From Chloroflexota bacterium (GTDB taxonomy: Bacteria > Chloroflexota > Anaerolineae > Promineifilales > Promineifilaceae): DNA of 8,125 nucleotides. Location of the stretch: assembly GCA_008501785.1 (NCBI GenBank), contig QQUD01000027.1:1-8125 (forward strand), written 5' to 3'. A program made the position numbers and the translations under genes. Positions 5,311-8,125 of the stretch are shown in pieces. The notes under the pieces are model-generated. The model did no database searches. It had not been told where the DNA came from and saw only the letters and a list, made by a program, of their open reading frames with translations. How positions within the stretch are numbered: the stretch's first letter is position 1; each line of letters starts with the position of its first letter.

Positions 5311-6465
5311 ATGATGTTTGAACGTGAAAAACTAGAGTCCATTGAAGCTGCTTATTTAGCGCCATATGGATTAAAAAGTGTAGAATCACGGGGACGTGTG
5401 TTTCCTGAATCCGAATCCGCCACCCGGACCGCCTTTGAACGGGACCGAGACCGCATTATTCACACAACAGCTTTCCGTCGCCTCGAATACAAAACTCAGG
5501 TATTTGTTTTTTATGAAGGAGATCATTATCGCACCAGGCTAACGCATACGTTGGAGGTCGCACAGTTGGGTCGTTCAATGGCACGTGGGCTGGGTGGCAA
5601 TGTAATTTTGACCGAAGCAATTTGTCTGGCGCACGATTTAGGCCATCCTCCTTTTGGCCATGCTGGTGAACACGCCCTCAACGCACTCATGACAAACTAT
5701 GGCGGCTTCAATCACAACACCCAAAGCTATCGAGTCGTCACAGAACTTGAACACCGCTACCCAAAATTTCGTGGGTTAAATCTCACTTATGAAACACGAG
5801 AAGGCATGATCAAGCATGAAACGTCCTATGATAAAAGTGATGCCAGCGATTATGATCCAGACAAACGCGCCTCGTTGGAAGCACAAATTGCCAATCTAGC
5901 AGATGAAATTGCTTACAACGCCCACGATCTGGATGACGGTCTCCGTGCCGATTTGTTTGCTTTGGCCGAACTCGATGAACTAGAAATATGGCAAGAGCTA
6001 AAAGAAACGGTTGGTTGGAAATCAGGAACGCCGTTAACTGCGATTACCCGTCATGAGATTATTCGAGAATTAATCGGCCGTTCTGTTACCGACGTATTAC
6101 AATACACGAGTGACAACCTGACTCAAAATCAAATCGACACACCAGATAAGATTCAACTGCATTCGAAAAATGTGGTCTCTTACTCCCCAGAATTTCTTGA
6201 CAAGATCAAAGTACTCAAAAAATTCTTGCTAGATCGCATGTACCGGCATTACCGACTGCTACGAATGCAAGAAAAAGCCGAGCGGTTTATTTCTGAAATG
6301 TGGCTTGCTTATATGAAAGAACCGCGTATGCTGCCTACCCAAACCCAAAAACGCTTAAATGAATCCCCTCCCTATCGTGTTATTACCGACTACATTGCGG
6401 GCATGACAGATCGTTATGCCTTAGATGAATGGCAAAAGCTATTTGATCCATATCATCGCGCATAA
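5311..6465 (+). CDS. dgt: HD-domain deoxyguanosinetriphosphate triphosphohydrolase-like protein
   Basis: Members of this family hydrolyse dNTPs, dGTP in the classical case, to the deoxynucleoside and tripolyphosphate in the cytoplasm, and so help set nucleotide pools. The 384-residue length fits the shorter bacterial dNTPase-like class rather than the longer E. coli Dgt. The HD metal site is intact: His79 in RTRLTHTLEVAQ, His108-Asp109 in CLAHDLGHPPFGHAGE, and Asp198 in LADEIAYNAHDLDDG. The start region DRDRIIHTTAFRRLEYKTQVF (45-65) is also typical of the family. AAGGAG stands 9 bases before the first of two adjacent ATGs. It is the only plus-strand gene in the window, divergent from the LysM operon and convergent with the membrane protein gene, and probably monocistronic. 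A terminator-like hairpin in its leader may regulate it. The actual dNTP preference and any need for a dNTP activator cannot be read from sequence. Confidence 0.96.
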   Translation: MMFEREKLESIEAAYLAPYGLKSVESRGRVFPESESATRTAFERDRDRIIHTTAFRRLEYKTQVFVFYEGDHYRTRLTHTLEVAQLGRSMARGLGGNVILTEAICLAHDLGHPPFGHAGEHALNALMTNYGGFNHNTQSYRVVTELEHRYPKFRGLNLTYETREGMIKHETSYDKSDASDYDPDKRASLEAQIANLADEIAYNAHDLDDGLRADLFALAELDELEIWQELKETVGWKSGTPLTAITRHEIIRELIGRSVTDVLQYTSDNLTQNQIDTPDKIQLHSKNVVSYSPEFLDKIKVLKKFLLDRMYRHYRLLRMQEKAERFISEMWLAYMKEPRMLPTQTQKRLNESPPYRVITDYIAGMTDRYALDEWQKLFDPYHRA

Positions 6466-6473
6466 AAATAATA

Positions 6474-6533
6474 AAGGAGTGGAGACTTTAGCCGGGTTTC
6501 CTACATACGTTCCGGCTAAAGCCTCCACTCCTT
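6474..6533. repeat. 22-bp inverted repeat after dgt
   Basis: Arms 6474-6495 and 6512-6533 match over 22 bases with one mismatch (A at 6485), around a 16-base loop. The arm core, GGAGTGGAG-GCTTTAGCCGG, is unusually long and GC-rich for a simple terminator and has no T-run on the plus strand; on the minus strand TTTATTATTTTT follows. It begins 8 bases after the dgt stop. It may be a dispersed intergenic repeat that also stabilises or ends transcripts. Confidence 0.6.
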
Positions 6534-6535
6534 CA

Positions 6536-6579
6536 AAATAAAAAAACACCTTGTCGCTTGACAAGGTGTTTTTTTATTT
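6536..6579. terminator. Bidirectional rho-independent terminator
   Basis: A perfect 20-bp inverted repeat (6536-6555 and 6560-6579) with loop GCTT. The GC-containing core CACCTTGTC/GACAAGGTG is flanked by seven A on one side and seven T on the other, so both strands give a stem followed by a T-run. It lies between the convergent dgt and membrane protein genes and can end both transcripts. Confidence 0.88.
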
Positions 6580-6600
6580 AATTTTATTGGCTTGGCAAGG

Positions 6601-7677
6601 CTAGAAATCTAAGACTTCATCAACGCGCCCTTGAATATCGGGGTCACTGTAATCGCCCTCTTTTGCCCAAGCAGATAGTTCAATGGTGAAGTTTTCAAAG
6701 AAGCTCTGGGGTGGCAGTGCACCAGACCCATATTGCAGCCCTTTGATTTCGGCGTTGATAATCAGCGAGGCGGTTTCTAATACAATCACTTCGCCTTCAC
6801 GAGCCAAAACAGGTTCGCCCTTAGGAGCCAGCTTTGCTTTTAGCGCATCGTCAAAGAATGCATGATCGCTCATGATCACTTTGGTGACAGTACGAATATC
6901 ATTTTTATCAAACAGCCAAACCTCGAAAGCAGTTACATTCTTTGGTGTATCTGTGCCAATTGACTCTGAAATGCCCACACCACATTCACCCATGAAATCA
7001 CCATCAGCATTTTCGATGCTAAATGAATCATCATAAGTGTCTCGCCCGTAGGTATAGTTGCTGGTGAATCGGGCTAATGGGATTGTACCAACCTCATCAT
7101 CGCCATCGCCCCCCGTCATTGGAGCGCTTTCGGGGATTGCAGCGGTGGTGCCATAATCTGACTCAGACATCATCGCATTGCGACGCTGTATCACAAATAA
7201 AATTGCGGCAATGAAGACCAATAGCAGCAACCCTAGAATTAAAACTGGGCCAAGATTGAATCCACCTTCATTGGGAGCAGGCTCCTCTGGGGCTGGGGCA
7301 CCTTCCCCAGCAACAGCACCACCCATCACTGCTTCACAATTTTGCGCAACAAGGACAAAAGCAATTGCTTCTAAACGTTCTTGATCAGCAGCGTCTGTTG
7401 AACGGTTAGCCCTTTGATCACAAATTGCATTTGCTGCATCTGCTGGCGCCCACGCGGAAAGTGTATTGCGTACCTTGTCTTGATCACCATCAAATGAAAA
7501 GAGTTCTGATACGGAGCGGAGAATTTTGTCCTGATCTGATTGAGCAAGCGCTTGAGGTGGTGCTTCGGTCCAACTCACAGGAAATACATACCACCCAAGA
7601 ACCGTATTGCCAATTATTAAACCAAGGATGAATGCAATGGCTACAGCCATACCAGGTTGCTTCTGAATGAAATCCAT
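6601..7677 (-). CDS. Two-TM membrane protein of unknown function
   Basis: I do not recognise a named family. The 358-residue protein has an N-terminal membrane helix (about 11-32, AVAIAFILGLIIGNTVLGWY), an outside segment of roughly 110 residues with helices and two Cys (86 and 114) that could pair, a Pro/Glu/Ala linker (125-138), a second helix (143-163, GPVLILGLLLLVFIAAILFV) ended by QRR, and a C-terminal domain of nearly 200 residues. By the positive-inside rule after helix 2, that domain is cytoplasmic. It is beta-rich: ARFTSNYTYGRDTYDDSFSI (202-221), GECGVGISE (230-238), VTAFEVWLFDKNDIRTVTKV (248-267). The linker resembles those in Chloroflexota membrane proteins, which is an impression only. 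A good promoter lies at 7741-7768 and GGTAGG precedes the ATG at 7677. It is followed by a bidirectional terminator, so it is probably monocistronic. No AACGGCCGTT copy occurs here. Confidence 0.85.
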   Translation of the reverse strand: MDFIQKQPGMAVAIAFILGLIIGNTVLGWYVFPVSWTEAPPQALAQSDQDKILRSVSELFSFDGDQDKVRNTLSAWAPADAANAICDQRANRSTDAADQERLEAIAFVLVAQNCEAVMGGAVAGEGAPAPEEPAPNEGGFNLGPVLILGLLLLVFIAAILFVIQRRNAMMSESDYGTTAAIPESAPMTGGDGDDEVGTIPLARFTSNYTYGRDTYDDSFSIENADGDFMGECGVGISESIGTDTPKNVTAFEVWLFDKNDIRTVTKVIMSDHAFFDDALKAKLAPKGEPVLAREGEVIVLETASLIINAEIKGLQYGSGALPPQSFFENFTIELSAWAKEGDYSDPDIQGRVDEVLDF

Positions 7678-7740
7678 GTGCTACCTACCTTTTGTCCCCC
7701 CATTGGGATACGTTGTTATTGCATCCCCTCTGCAATGTTT

Positions 7741-7768
7741 ATCTTACCATAACAAAATATTACGTCAA
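7741..7768 (-). promoter_or_regulatory. Sigma70-type promoter of the membrane protein gene
   Basis: On the minus strand, TTGACG (7768-7763), a 16-base spacer, then TAAGAT (7746-7741), with a TGG just before the -10 as in extended -10 promoters. The start would be near 7734, giving a leader of about 57 bases before the ATG at 7677. The leader contains GGGAT and ATCCC arms that could form a weak hairpin. This is the best -35/-10 pair in the window. Confidence 0.65.
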
Positions 7769-7792
7769 GTTATGTTGATTAGTTTTTCCTAA

Positions 7793-7829
7793 AAAGAAAC
7801 CCAGTTTTTTGAAAAAACTGGGTTTCTTT
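7793..7829. terminator. Perfect palindromic terminator
   Basis: A perfect 18-bp inverted repeat around G7811: AAAGAAACCCAGTTTTTT and its reverse complement. The real loop will be several bases because the centre is T6-G-A6. It lies about 70 bases past the stop of the minus-strand gene at the right edge, and on that strand ends in TTTCTTTTT, so it most likely terminates that gene and insulates the promoter at 7741-7768. Confidence 0.75.
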
Positions 7830-7899
7830 GGGTTTGTCGAGAAATTTAAACGATTTTGTTGATCTATTCAATCACTTCAAATGATTCCACATGCCAGCA

Positions 7900-8125
7900 T
7901 CAGGGGAACTCACCACTTGTTTTTAGGCCGATCCATTCAGGGACGTCATATATTGGGGGGAAGTTGAACTCGGTACTTTTGTCAACCGTGATTGTGTGAA
8001 TTGGATAATTTGCTGTGGGCTGTTGACGTAGAAAACTGTGAGTGTGTACGTTAAATCATTTCCTTCTTGGCGCTTGTCATCCGAAACTTGTTGATTAGAC
8101 GGTTTTGGTATTGCACTTTTTGATT
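7900..8125 (-). CDS. Unrecognised protein, C-terminal part, with a probable one-base frameshift
   Basis: This is the 3' end of a minus-strand gene entering from the right edge. One frame is open from the edge and reads SKSAIPKPSNQQV...EGNDLTYTLTVFYVNSP. At the GGG at 8017-8019 (CCC on the coding strand) the protein-like signal moves to another frame, which reads TANYPIHTITVDKSTEFNF ... PEWIGLKTSGEFP and stops with TGA at 7900-7902. The second frame has a stop shortly upstream and no ATG, so it cannot start alone. One missing C in the CCC run would join the two. Without it the first frame would end at 7923 in an unlikely tail. The alternating polar and hydrophobic pattern suggests beta strands. 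Function is unknown. The break may be a sequencing or assembly error, a true mutation, or, least likely, programmed frameshifting. Confidence 0.5.

Noticed and set aside
1..8125. tRNA, rRNA, phage, transposase or defence genes
   Set aside because: None could be supported: no cloverleaf-type pattern, conserved rRNA stretch or recognisable mobile or defence protein was found on either strand.

Overview
The window most resembles a stretch of a Chloroflexota genome (Anaerolineae-like), probably from an environmental or metagenome-assembled source. That placement is an inference from protein style: a lipoprotein with a Thr/Ala/Pro-rich linker, a membrane-anchored double-LysM protein, a non-canonical M24 protein, a two-helix membrane protein, and AT-rich hairpin terminators built on an 'aaacccagtt' theme. 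No rRNA, tRNA, CRISPR array, integrase or transposase was seen, and all recognisable genes are of housekeeping or lineage type.

Layout, left to right. (1) 1-764, minus: a gene running off the left edge; it ends, as far as visible, in a helix-turn-helix-like segment and appears to be transcribed leaderless from a TATAAT box. (2) 765-953: short intergenic stretch with a G-run cluster. (3) 954-1346, minus: a small SpoIIAA/STAS-like protein with a strong Shine-Dalgarno. (4) 1347-1841: about 490 bases without a credible gene, holding a large imperfect inverted repeat, smaller hairpins and a run of TCTGTG units spaced 10-11 bases apart. (5) 1842-2933, minus: a lipoprotein built from a duplicated beta-rich domain. 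(6) 2934-3173: intergenic, with a perfect 15-bp inverted repeat. (7) 5074-3174, minus: a probable two-gene operon, a LysM cell-envelope protein followed after 23 bases by a creatinase-like M24 protein that lacks three of the five usual metal ligands. (8) 5075-5310: a divergent intergenic region with a nested inverted repeat and a terminator-shaped hairpin just ahead of the next gene. (9) 5311-6465, plus: an HD-domain dNTP triphosphohydrolase (dgt family). (10) 6466-6600: two large hairpins between convergent genes, the second a bidirectional terminator. (11) 6601-7677, minus: a two-TM membrane protein of unknown function with a clear sigma70-type promoter. (12) 7793-7829: a perfect palindromic terminator serving (13) 7900-8125, minus: the 3' end of an unrecognised gene that seems to carry a one-base frameshift.

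The genes do not form one pathway. The LysM, lipoprotein and membrane proteins point to envelope functions; the dGTPase acts in nucleotide pools. The most striking signal crosses gene boundaries: the 10-bp palindrome AACGGCCGTT occurs five times exactly and four more times with one mismatch, almost always inside coding sequence and in different reading frames. It behaves like a highly iterated palindrome comparable in kind to cyanobacterial HIP1.
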